A DNA stretch of 64,000 bases from Antedon mediterranea (lineage: Eukaryota > Echinodermata > Crinoidea > Comatulida > Antedonidae): contig NC_092675.1 of NCBI RefSeq assembly GCF_964355755.1, forward strand, positions 15,577,312 to 15,641,311. The letters run 5' to 3'. Position 1 is the first letter of the stretch. Each line of letters opens with the position of its first letter. Positions 12,301 through 25,500 of the stretch are shown here, in pieces. Under the pieces are notes generated by a model. That model did not search any database, was not told the origin of the DNA, and was given only the letters and a program-made list of their open reading frames with translations. The translations under genes and the position numbers were made by a program.

Positions 12301-13030
12301 TACGGTATACTTCATATTCACATAATTTAAATTTTCCAGAATCACTAGGTAGATCGTTAGTAAACCAAGTTTCAGTGATAATAGCGATATCTCTTCATTA
12401 CAATTTCAAATTCATCCATTTTATTAACTAGTGAGTTAGCATTAGTGAGTAGTATTGATGGAAGTCTAGCTCTTTTATTAAAGGCATACTCTTCTCTCAC
12501 TATTTTAACTAGAACTTTAGGCAACCTATCCTGGACAATATTATCATCGCTTTTATTGTAATTTCTTTGACTTTGCGAAATTATAGTTGCAATACATCTC
12601 CGAATATTCCTTCCTCCTCTTCGAGAACGTTTGTGTTTGAGGATTTTATTATCTCTGAGGTATTGGTAAGTAAGCTCAGGAATACGTTTATAATTTTTCG
12701 CCAAGCGAAATGAAAGCATAAACTCACGGCTATCCGAAATAGGTCTAGGCCTAGGCTGGCTGATACACATTGTTCAGCTGGCTATTGTCTCACACCCACA
12801 GTCCGTGTTGTAGTGTGTCACGCTACAGTTCACACAGTCACTTTTAATCACCTTTAGGCCTAAGAATCAGTTTAGAAAAACAGTTATTTTTGGAGAGGCA
12901 CTTAGTCAGCAGAAATCAAAATTTAGGTTACTACACATTCAGCATTACAAACAAACACAATTCACGGTATAACAGTAACCAAAACAGTAAAATAAAGGTA
13001 AAAAGAAAAAAAATGTGTCCAGGTTAGCTA
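9310..13030 (-). mobile_element. LINE-A: nearly full-length CR1-like non-LTR retrotransposon
   Basis: A minus-strand element whose ORF2 covers endonuclease and reverse transcriptase (separate entry, 9,813-12,770), with AT-rich 3' sequence down to about 9,310 and roughly 250 bp of 5' leader. No separate ORF1 is visible, so the 5' end is truncated or the element lacks it. The boundaries are estimates because target-site duplications were not resolved. Confidence 0.8.
9813..12770 (-). pseudogene. LINE-A ORF2: endonuclease plus reverse transcriptase, frameshifted
   Basis: Three consecutive frames make up one ancestral ORF2. Frame 12,770-12,372 holds an N-terminal basic region and the endonuclease start (LLTNANSLVNKMDE). 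After a frameshift near 12,390, the next frame contains ITETW and GGGVAVYIRN and continues through 12,220-11,396 with the endonuclease blocks LGDFNEFD and PLGKSDHCVI. A second frameshift near 11,396 leads to frame 11,397-9,813. This carries the reverse transcriptase with DFTTAFDRIN, TCGVPQGTKLGPSIF and the catalytic box FVDD, then the thumb and C-terminal region RACKIILGQDYESYD. In the family the endonuclease nicks DNA and the enzyme primes reverse transcription at the nick. With only two breaks the copy is young but not functional as it stands. Confidence 0.85.
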
Positions 13031-14394
13031 GGAGTACAGGCGTCAGCACTACAGCGCCCTCTTATCCTTTTAATCGATCATACGCAATGTAAAAGAGCGA
13101 ATATGTCATTTCATTAGTTGACATAAGGTCACTTTTATCAGTTGACATAAGGTCAAAGGTCAACATTTTTATATGCGTATTAGTTAATTACCAAACAAAT
13201 GCAAAGTTGTCCAAACTATGATATAGATGGTTTTATAGTACAAGTAATCAAATTATTTGATCAGTAAAGTTATGTTATTTTATTATAATAATAATATGAT
13301 TATAAAACTGTAATTAATCAAATCAGACATAAAATGTTACGCTGACATTGAATAAAATAAATGGTAAAAGCACAACTTATAAAACTTTTCAAAATTCATT
13401 TTTCAAGGATTAGTCAGAACATGGTTTGGCTTGCAATATTCATTTTGAGGCAATAAACTATCTGATTTGCATCTGCTTCTTTATGTTGGCAATATATAAT
13501 TTTGGTTTTTATTTGTCTAGGTACTCAGATAACTGAGAATACTTAGTTATGTACTAGCCAGTCTGTGCACCTTATGTGTTTATTTCTAGATTTGGTACTG
13601 GTAGCTTTGTAAAGTTTACGAATTAGTCTCCATTGGTTTTTCACATGCGCCTTGAGCACTTTGGTGGATAAGTGTCTAACAAAATCTTACTATATTATTG
13701 GTTATCACTTTATAGTTTTTTTTTATTTGACAGGTCTTTGAGAAATGTGTGCCAATAATAATGACCATTCATTGTAAACATCGTTTATTTAGGCATTTTA
13801 TTTGTTAACATTTATTTAAATGTAAAATATTTTTATAGAGAACGTTTCTGTCTATTATTTACATACAGTAGAGAACATTTGATTAAGAAAAAATTATTTT
13901 ACTGTTATAGTATAGTATACAATTGAATTAAGCCTAGGTAAAGTACCAGCAACGTATTATCAATTGTTATACTTATCAATTTTTATCCTTATCACCTAAT
14001 TATCTTCCATGATTACATTTATTCGATCAAGTAAATATTAATTCTATTTAGATTCAATAAAAACGTTAATGTACATTTTATTGGTATATAAGATTGTTTG
14101 AATTAAGAACTCCCTGTTTTAAGCAAAGAGCCTGCAGGAGGGCTATGTGGTCGAATTACTCGTAGATTTTGTGCTACGTGTGTGCTATGCTGAACGAGAT
14201 TCCCCTTGTATAAAAAAAACACGCATTTATAGGGTGTCATTGTCAAATAGATTAATTAAATTTTAATAATATTATTCATGAAAAATAGAATTCAGTAGGC
14301 ATGATCCTACTTACCATATAATAAGCAGCCATTGACATCTTCCATGTAAAACAGCACCCTCAATTATTAACTTAGTAGCTAGCTAGATAGTATA
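13031..14394. other. No gene seen
   Basis: AT-rich sequence with no recognised exon, repeat or RNA gene. Confidence 0.4.
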
Positions 14395-14535
14395 CCGTAA
14401 ATCTTCTAATAGTAATCCACACTCTTAATAGTAACCGCCCTTCTAATAGTAACCCACCTTATAAGTCAATCTATAATAATAACCCACTACTCTAATAGTA
14501 ACCCATGCGGGTTACTATTACTATTAGAGTCACAC
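14395..14535 (+). repeat. ctaatagtaaccca tandem repeat ending in a hairpin
   Basis: About five imperfect direct copies of taatagtaaccca occur between 14,400 and 14,505. The last is followed at once by an inverted copy (gggttactattactattag, 14,509-14,528), so the right end can fold into a stem of about 16 bp. A further degenerate copy lies at 14,738-14,770. Confidence 0.75.
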
Positions 14536-14768
14536 TTATGATGCAACCGTATTTTGATAATGCATGTTGATCTCGGGTGTGGGGAAGGATTGAGTGTCTT
14601 TGAGTTTATAGAATAAAGTTTAGAGTTCAACCAAGTTTGTTTATTTCACTGTTTTATTATTTTGCTATGAGTTGCTGACCGGAAAAGTTGGGGTGGGGGG
14701 AGGGGGAGCTTACTATTTTCAGGTGCCTAATTTAAGATTAGTAATAGTAACCCACTACTCTAATATTA

Positions 14769-14782
14769 CCCCCCCCCCCCCC
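14769..14782 (+). repeat. Poly-C run of 14
   Basis: Uninterrupted C tract beside a degenerate tagtaaccca repeat. Confidence 0.9.
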
Positions 14783-14999
14783 TTAAAAAAACAATCAAAA
14801 AGAATAATAACCCAGGGTCAATTAGAAAAATTACGGTTTCCAAAAACGGTGGCTGTACCTTTTTTGTACGAGTCTGTAAATATATTATACCTTTTAGGTC
14901 AGTAGTTTTTGCCATTACACTTAAATACAGTATCGATCATTATGATTGGTATCTAAAAATGTATAAAAACTGGGTTTAAATGTAATCAAATATACTTTA

Positions 15000-15115
15000 G
15001 CATTAAACATGAGTATGGGCCAGCCCATGATGGGTTTAAGTGAGCTAAAAATTTGGGTATGAGTTGGTGGGTACGAGTTGGCATGGGTATGGGTTGACCT
15101 ATATCCGACTAGAAA
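15000..15115 (-). repeat. Reverse copy of the LINE-B-flanking repeat
   Basis: Contains gggtacgagttggcatggg and atgggttgacctatatccg. These are reverse complements of the block at about 6,195-6,300. Confidence 0.6.
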
Positions 15116-15267
15116 TCTTGCTTTCCTGGCTATTATTAGGGACTTTACAAAAAATGACGTTTAGGGAAAGACGATGAATATAGAGCGTAAAATCATATAC
15201 AGTCAACATTAGTCGTTTTATTAGTTGCACGAAGACGACGATGACCAGTCTCTCCTGTCTCGTGGCG

Positions 15268-15445
15268 CTGGGCCCTTCTGAATTGCTTGGCTCTGGTTAT
15301 ACAGCATAGGCCTAGCCTTAGCCAGGGGGGAGTAACAAAGTATGAGGCAAATGAGGCGCGGGCCCCTTCTGAATCGCTTGGCTCTGGTGATACAGCATAG
15401 GCCTAGCCTTAGCTAGGGGGTAGTAACAAAGTTTGAGGCAAGCGT
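15268..15445 (+). repeat. 92-bp tandem duplication
   Basis: Two copies beginning gggcccttctgaat (15,268) and gggccccttctgaat (15,360) share cttggctctgg, acagcataggcctagcctta and agtaacaaag in the same order. They differ at a handful of positions. Confidence 0.8.
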
Positions 15446-16589
15446 GGCAAGTCAAATATTTGTGTGAGGTATCGTTTTACCGTAAACAAAAAATGCGAGG
15501 CACCATTTATTATTTCCTAAAAGTACGAGGCAGGAATCCAACAAAATGAATGTAAAAATCCGGGACGATTCGGCCCTGAGACGTTGGTTCCACTTTGTGG
15601 GTTGAACGTCTCACATTATAGTCCAAACCAATGATTGTTAATATACATTTTTAGGTATTTTTTAATATATTTTATTGATATTGCAAATGTTATATAATTA
15701 TAATGTAAAATAAAATACTAAAAATTTTATATTGCAATTAATTATTTCGAAAACTGTTGTTAATTGTTTACATCATTCGCGTGGGTGGCTAAATATGATT
15801 ATTTTCGGCATTCTTTTAGGCCCTATATTTGTTTATCGCTTGTTTATAGTAGTATTACTACTACCCCATAGTTTCTCTGAAAAGAAAGTTGGAAAAAATG
15901 TTTATTTATGCTTAATTACAGATCTACAAAATTATGGAACTTTCTACCTAACAAAATTAAAAATTATCTTTATGATATGACAGTATCAACTTTCAAATCA
16001 CAAATTTCAAAACTTTAATTTTAATTGAAAACTAAATCTAATTAATGCTCAATGATACAACTTCTTTTATCTTGTTTAAAAATCTCAATTATTTCTGTTT
16101 TTACCTTCAAATGTGCTTACTTTAATTGTGTTAATTTGATTTTAACATTAACAATATTAGGTTTAATTTTATATTTTCTTTTGTCCATTTATATACTGTA
16201 TTTTGTTTACATTATGTAGTTAAGAACTGAACCACTTTGGAAATCAGTACATTGTATTGAAAGTGTATTTCAGAATAAAGAAAGATTAAATAAAATGAAA
16301 TGCACATCAAAGCCGATAAATTTAAGTTAGACGAAATCGTCCATACTGCCAGAATAGTATTTCAGAACCAATATTGCAAATACCTAACAAACAAAGGTAG
16401 ATAATTGTTCATTTATTAAACCCAAATTTTATCGCAAAAATCGTGCGGTTTTATGTTAAAAACGATAACATTTCAGCAATAACGACCTTGTTCACAAAAC
16501 TACCAAACTAGAGTATTTATGGCCCGCCCATAGTGCCTTTAATAGGAGAACAATAGCAGATCGGTTATTATTGTGTGTTCTTTCTTCTT
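15446..16589. other. No gene seen
   Basis: AT-rich. The 82-codon frame at 15,732-15,980 has no recognisable motif. Confidence 0.4.
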
Positions 16590-17425
16590 ACATTTTTCAA
16601 ATAATTATTGATTTAAATAAAAGTTTTCTTTTCTTCGTTTACAAATATTAAGTGAATATAATACTTTCTATGTCATAAACATATACTATACAGTATAACA
16701 CAGTGTTAAACATATAATTATAATAAATTTTTATATGATTATTTCTAGTTTTAAGATTACACCTTGTGAGAGATTGCCATAAAAGATATACATTTAAATA
16801 TTGTAGCATAAAATTACATTTAAAAAATAACAAAAAAAAAGTTTTGATTAAAAAGCAAAAGTGTTTTCTGTTGTAAATCAGTCTGGTTTCATGTTGTTAA
16901 TTAATGCTTTGTTTTTGAGATTCTGATCAATTTTCTTAAAAATACAGTGGCATTGTTAGTGAGTTATACAGTAAGTACTAAGTTTCTAGGCAATTTAGAC
17001 TTGCGAGCAATACATGGACAAAAAGGTATGCAAAATCCACCTCACCTCACAAAAATACGGTAAAAAATCTCCCGTTAATTGAAAACAAACAACATATTGT
17101 TATAAAAACAATAAAAATCATCTTCATGAATGATGTTACCAAAATGAAAAAACAAAGCAAACACTATTTTCAAATAATTATTCATTTAAATAAAAGTAGA
17201 CAATCACTTTTCATATGATGCATTATTATTTCTAGTTTAAGATTTCTTAAACTTTTATTATAAGAGATTGCCATTAAGGATAGATAATTTAAATATTGTA
17301 GCATAAGTTTATTAAAAAACATTTACTTTAAAATTCTATTACCCAAAAAACATCAGTTTTTCTGTTGCAAATGAGTCTTGTTTCATGTTGTTAATTAATG
17401 CTTTGTTTTTCTGATTCCGATAATT
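16590..17425 (+). repeat. Diverged direct duplication (about 16,590-16,935 and 17,165-17,425)
   Basis: The blocks caaataattatt, taaatattgtagcataa, tttcatgttgttaattaatg and ctttgttttt appear in the same order in both segments, about 500-575 bp apart. The copies differ by substitutions and indels. Function is unknown. Confidence 0.65.
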
Positions 17426-19549
17426 GTTTGTACAGTACAGTACATGTTAGCAACATGTGATGATTCCCAGTATATATAAATATGATATCTGATCTGATAT
17501 ATAAGAATAAAACAAACTAATTAAAAGAAATAACATTACTTATTTCAGCAAGTAAACAGATTTAAGAATGCCTGATGAGTTTGTCTGGATATTGCCAAAA
17601 GTTTCCTTTAAATGTAATAAACTAAATAAAATGAATTGTACTGTACATTATATATTTTTAAATTTAAATTTTTGTTTTTAATAATGTTTTATACATGCCC
17701 TATAAAGTATAATTTTGTATTTATTATTTAGATTTGTTTGATACACTAATTTTTAGAAAGCAAAATGTGTATACACATACCCCTTTCCAATCAATAATTT
17801 TACAATTAATGCAAAATATTGTTGCAGCAGCTCAATGACAACATGGTTAGCCATTTGCTGACACAGGCCTCACACATTCTTCCCATGTACATGGGCATTC
17901 TTCTAAGTTTGAAAATCAGCATTTGAAAAAAAAATGCAGAAGGTCTTACTTAACTGCAGTGCACTGCCCTATGTTCAATTAAAAAGTTCACTACTTATCT
18001 CATTTTATTTAATTCATACTGTATATATGTATTTTGACTATTTCTCCTAGCACTGAACATCAAAATACATTTTTTATACTAATAGGCCTAAATTAATAGG
18101 TTCTACCATCTTTTTAAAAGGTTGCAGTGAATACAAGAATAAATTATGAACACACCCAGGCGTTCCATAAGCTGATAGCAATAATTGCATCCCACCGAAT
18201 GAATACAGTATAAATAAATAATTATATTTATTAAAGATGAATATCTGAAAGCATGATAAACTTATATTTTCAATTAAATTGCGATTTTGTAAAAGGTAGT
18301 CCCGAATTAAATGGAAAACTTCCTTCGCAAACAGTTCATCTAAGCACTGTTAAAAACACTGGTTTTCATTCCCCGGTGAGTCGACTGCACTCTTGTTATT
18401 TCTACCTGTTTTGTTTAGAGAAGGCACCAAACACGTTTAGACATCTTTGGATATCGGTTTTTTTTTGGTAACCCTATTGAAAATGTTAAAAACTGAGAGC
18501 ATGAAGCATGTCCATATGATAACCGATACGACCTCATGCCAATCAAGCACTGAGTCATTTAATGTTGATTGTCATACTAGTATAGCAACAACAGCAATCG
18601 TCGGAAGACTGTCGGTGAATAAAAAAAGGCACATACGGATGGCAACTATCCACACACAACTTGAACAGTTTAGGACACTGTTGTAAAAATGAACTCAAAT
18701 AATTTGACATGATGAATATTTATTTATTCATTTGTATTTTTTATGATATAGTCTATTATAAAAATATAAATAATTGATTTATACAATAGCATAGTAGCAC
18801 GTTAAGATATGCCCGCACTTTTTTGAAATTGTAAACTACATGCCTCGATGATCTAGGTGCGTGTGCGTACAATTGAGGGACTAGTGCTGTTCGCGTTTTG
18901 TGGGTACCTATTTTGTGCTAAACAGATGGCAATAAACAATCGATACCGATTTCGAATAAGAACTGAAATGTATTTATTATACGTTTTTGTATTGTTTCGG
19001 GCTTAAACCATAAAAGAAAATACAGTTTATCATTGCCGATAAAGAGGCTTAGCATTTATTAGGCCTAGCTAGCTAGCTAAGCAAACTCAATTCAAGAAGG
19101 CTCATCGCGTGGGCCGCGATCGCGACAGGGCAGGGTCCACTAGCCATAGCGCGGCTAGTGAGTGAACCTAGGCCTAGCATTTTTTTTTGCAAATCTGAAA
19201 GTCGAAGTTCACGTAACTCACATTTTTATTTCGCGTTCCATACTTTATTAGAGGCTGACTTGTTTGGGGCCTACTTGACGTGGGTCCGACTTGACGTGGG
19301 GCCAAGACAGTTTAGGGCCGATCGAATTCGGTAGAGAACTTTACTGTGGAGACTTCGTACCAATAACACACATGTCATAAGGGAGTCACTAGGCCTAAGT
19401 CCAAGTTATATTTTGCTTTTGTAGTAGATATGCCTACCTTGATGAAGTTAACCCTACCTGGAAAATCAAGCCCACCCACATTCACTTTCCATTTTCATAT
19501 TATGTTTTATTAATATTAACGTTTTATTTTTCTTATATTCCATTTCTAG
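17426..19549. other. No exon identified; expected 5' side of the SLC35D-type gene
   Basis: The missing first coding exon of the transporter would be expected upstream of 19,550, but nothing here matched its first membrane segment with a compatible donor (phase 2). A plausible donor at 18,376 (cccggtgagtc) follows a frame that does not resemble the family. A 40-bp fragment at 18,855-18,895 matches the segment that precedes the tRNA head in the 368-bp tandem. Confidence 0.35.
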
Positions 19550-22500
19550 GTTTCCTTCCTTCCAATTTGTCGGTATAGGTCAGGTAAATAAATACAAATA
19601 AAATATTTCACTGAATTACTGTATTGATTGGTACAAGATAAAGATAAATTAAAACTACATTTAATTCGTCACTATGACGAATTATAGCTTATATGTATTG
19701 ATTTAAATAAAAATAATTGATTTTTAAAATATATATTGTTTAATTGATTTTGTCAGAATCTTTAATTATTTATAATATATGAAGATCGGATTTTGCTAAT
19801 GCAAATACAGTAGCCGGTATCACAATCTGATCAAAGATCCCTCCGCGTATGTCATAAATCACCCTTGTTACATAATAATAAAGATATAGGTTACTTTTTT
19901 TTACTTTTTTATTCCATGGGTATATTAATCTATTCACTAAGAAATAAAATTGAATGAACAATACAGATATAAATAAAAAATCTTATTTTGTTTTGTCTTC
20001 CAAGGTGAGACTCGATCTCGGTACCTTGAATACTATAGACGTGAGCACAGACCACAGAGTCATATAAAATTGATTAAAAGTTGAAGGATTACTTCGTGTA
20101 TTTACTATGTCAAAGTATATAATTTTAACTTCAATATATAAACATTTTAAAGAAGTTAAAAAAGGTTAAGTTATTTCAGTCCAAGAAAATGTCACTCATA
20201 GTTTGTTTGATTGTCGAAATTAATTTGTTTAAATTCAATATGCAATTGATGATGATGTAATCAACTTGTTTTCTCTTGATTTTATAATAAATCATACATA
20301 CATCACTTCAAGAAAATAAATGAAAGATAGTGTCTATATTAATTTTAAAATGTAGCATATTTTCACCATTTTTTTAACTTACACGTGCATAGCCTAATTA
20401 CCACTTGGTTTCAAGTTGAAAAGTTAATAAAATATGATGAAATTGCTAAAGAAAGGTTGTAAAACAGAAATCAGGCAAAAGAGTATGCATTACAGTTTAA
20501 CGTGCAGTGCGCAAGCAAAATTCTGCGCACTCATGGCAATTTGCCTGAAACGTACTCTAATTTCATCGAAAATAAATTGACAATTTTGAAAAGTGTAAGC
20601 GCGCATACGCATGCGTTATATGCATTACGCACATATTTGTATTGTCATATGATGAAATATGACCTGAAATTTATGAGTACCAAATTTGGTTTAATTATGA
20701 TACATGCTTGCGAAGATATGATTACAAACGTGATTTTTTATTGCACATCAAGAAAACATAACCCCATCGATTGCTGTCGATAAGGAATATACTCTGGAAA
20801 AATTGACTTGGCTAGATGAAACAGATATCAAGATAATTGACGGACAAAATAATGCTAAGGAAACAATAAACGTATAAAGATTCTGACAAAATCAATAAGG
20901 TTAATATTATATAATGTTAATGCATATAACCTAATAAATGATAACCAAACAAGAAAAATATACACATAGTTACCAACCGTCTTGCATTTAGCAGGACGTT
21001 CCACGTTTCAAAGTGATTTTTAATGAAACACGCATTTTGATCAACTGCATGAGTGACCACATCTCGCATTTAGCAGAATTATATGCATGATCATTTTTTA
21101 TAACAATTTGAGAGGAAAATGCATTCAAATTGATTGGTATATTTTAAAAGTATACAACATTATGTGAGTATTCATATTATAACACCACACATATCAACAA
21201 AAATACTAATAATTAATTTTTCCGCGGTCACTCGTTGGGACGAATGATGGGCCAATAGTCATGATGTTGTGTGCTTTTATAAAAGGGGCAACTTATATAC
21301 CAATCAATGCAATACAAAGTTATGAGGTTACTGTAGCTCTGATAAAACTAAACACAATTGTTTCAGACATTCACTGTATTTATCATGGTCTACATAGTAA
21401 AAAAGAAAAAAACAACATTATAATACATTGCAATTACTATTTCAGATATATTATTTTTATTTTCAGATGGTTGCAACAATAGTTTTATTGTTCATTGCGA
21501 AATGTGCGAATATTGTGACTTACCCAGATTTGTCAAGACAGATTCCAAAAAAGGTATATTTCCCCATCATTCAAAATTTTATCTATCCACTTAAATAACT
21601 TTTATTTTGAAAGACTGTTGATACAATGGCACACAACATCCAGTGGTGCATCCGAAATACAGCTAAAAAATATACAATATTGTACAAAGTAAAAACAATA
21701 TTACCGTACTGATGCGGCTATAAGCTCATACTCGGGTATAAGCCTACCCCCGACTTTTGACTAATTTTCGTGCAAAATGAGGCACTCTGGTAAGCCTACC
21801 CATTAATTCGAAGATCTACAGTAGGTGCCGTAATACATTATTTTGTATTTGGTAAGGACGAGTATTAATTTTGTGATAGTCAACCTGTCTGGGGACTTCC
21901 ATACACCGCATATTATTACCAAACTAGGCTAATATAAGTTAGGCCATATCAGGCCTAGCAGTCCTGTCCCTTTTTGGTATCGGCTGCCATAAACAGGCTT
22001 AAATGTCTTTGGTACATTTCTATCTAACAAACATTGTATACCTGCTTTTCTGCTTGATAAATTCTTGTTTGACGTTGATGTTTAAAACCACAAAAAAATT
22101 AATTTCCTCATTAAATTGGCCATTAATAACCTTTTCAAAGCCTTTATTAAGAAATATACTTACATTTAAAATCACAAATTGTACAGTATATAATAAATAA
22201 TATTCATATTCATCATATTTCATTATCTAACCAGATATGGCCATTACCTGTTATTTACATGGGAAATATGGTTTTTGGTCTCGGTGGCACAAAAAAGCTG
22301 AGGTAAGGTTTTTACTATATGTTCACTGTAATGGTGGGAGTATTCGATAGGCAAAGATTGTACTCTGTTCACATGACACACACACACAAATAGCTCTATA
22401 CATAAACGATGATTATCCTCACAGAAGCAGCAGTCCATCCCCTCCCTACATCCAAAAAAAATCCCCTCCCCACACATTTCTCCATTTTCTCCCCCACCTG

Positions 22501-25500
22501 ACTATATAAATGTATGTTCTCTTTCTTTCATCACAACCTGATCTGGCAATCCCTCTCTTTGTTGGCATTTCAAAAAACACGTGATCAGTAAAAATAAAAT
22601 TGTTGGAATTGTTTAAATAAGGTTAGAAGCAACAAAGCTACATGGCCAGATGGTCTATTGGCCAAAACTATCAAAAGTTATGCAAATGAGCTATGTTATA
22701 TTTTTAGCAAGTTAGTTATTAGCTGGTCACTGGATACTCATACCGTTCCACGATTGTGGAAAGTGTCTAATATACCACCTCTTCAGACCTATTGCACTTA
22801 CATCTATTCCGATGAAGTGCCTTGAGTCATTAGTTAAGTGAATTCTGCTTAAGGTTTGTAGCCCGCTTTTAGACAGGTTCCAGTTTGCTTATAAATATCA
22901 CGTAAAATTCTTAACCTTTTTTATGATAGTGTTATTAGAAGTGTTCTTTTATTCGGCTCAATTGTCTGGTTTTTTTATCTAACTCAAATGGAAAAAAACA
23001 AACTAGCTAAAATTGTAATAGTGGGCCAGTAAAATAATCAGCATTAGCCTTGAACCTCTTATTTCACTTCATGAAAGGGACATCCTAAAAACTGTCAGTA
23101 ATCTAAATAAATTCTTTAAGCTTAGCCAAATTGGTAGACTGATCACTGTGAATCACAACACTAAACATTGCCGACAATCATTTGTTTATAATTCTATTCA
23201 TGTATTTAATACCAAGCTTGTTAGATCTTTGTAACTTCTTTGTTTTTGTATTTATATCAAATATAAATTAACAAACCAAATTTTATTTGTACCTTGTTGT
23301 AGAAAATGACAATAAACTATACTATCGTAAATATACAGTATTAAACAATATACTAGCAACTATCACTAGATACATTAGAACCCTATCCCCTATTTGAGAT
23401 CAAATAAAGTGTGTTTCCACTAAATAGGGGTTGGTTGTATATATTTCCTCTCTAGTTCGTTCACAGAGATGTCTTAAAGGGGGTAGGTTGATATGGGGAA
23501 AAGGGGAGTTCTCTAATAATATCCCAACTTATGTAAAGAAATTTAACTAAAGTTATTAATTCCGACAGCTTACCAATGTTCACAGTTCTGAGAAGATTCT
23601 CAATTCTCTTTACAATGTGTTTGGAGTTTTTATTATTGGGGTGAGTAGGAGTGTAAATAGGTAGGAAGCATGCTATATCAACTATAAACTTACTCAAATG
23701 TTAGAATAATTATGATTTTGTTGAAATGTTTCCTAATGTCAATATTGTTAGTTCTCCTATTGTTTATAGTATAGTTTTACCGTTTTGATTTAACGATCAT
23801 TCGGGAAACCACCTCACGACGATTATATATGATTTATGTACATCAAATTTGATATTGTATTTTATTGCGATTCTTGTGTTTTTGACACCCTGTTAGGTCT
23901 TGAATAAATAAATAAAAATTAACAAATATTTTCTTAATAAATTCTTTATATAAAAAATGTATTTAAAAAAAGTAAAGATAAAATTGATTGTAATATTTTT
24001 TTTTTGGTAGAAAGAAAACAAGTGTGCGTGTACAATGTACTGTATATGCCATGATATTGGGAGCTATTGTAGCTGCAAGGTTTGTCACCCTAATTATAAT
24101 ATTCATTTGATTGGTTAATTGTGTAAATGTATATTATTATGTATAGTACCGTAATACCTAACTTTTGAAGGGCTTCTTTTCAAGATGGGCTTCTTTTAAA
24201 GATTACTTTTACAAACTAAAGAGGGGGGCTTCTTTTTTAAATGAATGCTGTGAATGTTTTGAATTGCTACTACAATAATTCATAATTTGAAACGCGATGA
24301 CCAGCTTCACTTGTTCAGGAGACTTGAACAGTGTAGTAAGAAATTAGTAAGTTGTGAAACGTCAATTGAATTTCTTCTATGTCAAAACCTTGGACTCACT
24401 CCGACATTTGCCAAAGTGGATCAGGAAAAGTCAAAGAGACGATGGAGCAATTCTGCTAAATTCTTTGAGAAAAATGTAATATCGGAAGAGCTGAATAGAC
24501 TATCGTTCTTTCAAAAGCTAGCGCTCAGCCGTGGCTTACAATTTGCTTACCCTCACCGAGTTTCATCCAGGGAAATTAAAGCAAATTTCGAGAAAGCGTA
24601 CTGGAAGCTGGAGCCTAAAATTGTTGGTGAGGAAACTAAAGAATTAACAGCAGCTACTCTAAAGTCTATCGCACTTAATTATATAGAAAGGAAAGGACCA
24701 TCCCCACCAAAAGCCTTAACAAGAGCGCTTGGCCAATTAAAGAAGAGAGATGATATAATCATCACAAAGCCAGACAAAGGATCAGGAGTAGTAGTCATGG
24801 ATAGAAGTGAGTATGAACATTTATTATGTGAAGCATCAGTCAACAATGTTTCCAAATTTATACCAATCTCTAATGAACAACCAAGAACAAGAGGAAGAGC
24901 AATGACACATTACCATCCACTCCTGAAAAAGGAGAAAGATATGATTTCAACGGTTCATAAAATTCTTCCAAAAGAAATTGCTAAATCAATTTGTCAAACC
25001 GGATCAAAGTTAGCTCATTTGTATGGATTGCCTAAAACACACAAAGAAAAGTTATCTATGAGACCAATCTTGTCAGCAACAGGTACCTACAATTATAAAT
25101 TAGCTCAGTGGCTGGATGAGAAGTTGAAACCGCTATCCCAGAACGCATATACAATAGATGATGTATTTAGCTTTGCAGCTGATATACGCTCCACCGTTAT
25201 AAATGCTAGTGATATTTTGGTATCATATGATGTCTCGTCCTTATTCACAAATGTTCCTTTAACCGAGACAATTCAAATTATTGCTGATAAAGCATTTACT
25301 AACAACTGGTTCAACGATAATTATGGACTAAACTTAGATAAGGACGATTTAATTGTACTCCTCAATATAGCAACGAAAGATCAGCTATTCCAATTTAATG
25401 GTAACTTGTATGAACAGGTTGATGGAGTTGGAGTTGCAATGGGATCACCTCTAGGGGCCCCTTATGGCAAATATATTTATGTGCCACATCGAGGAACGCC

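Noticed and set aside
18253-18471. Possible first exon of the transporter (good donor at 18,376)
   Set aside because: The reading does not resemble the first helix of SLC35D proteins.
23461-23697. 78-codon minus-strand frame
   Set aside because: It is the antisense shadow of the SLC35D exon 23,569-23,640.
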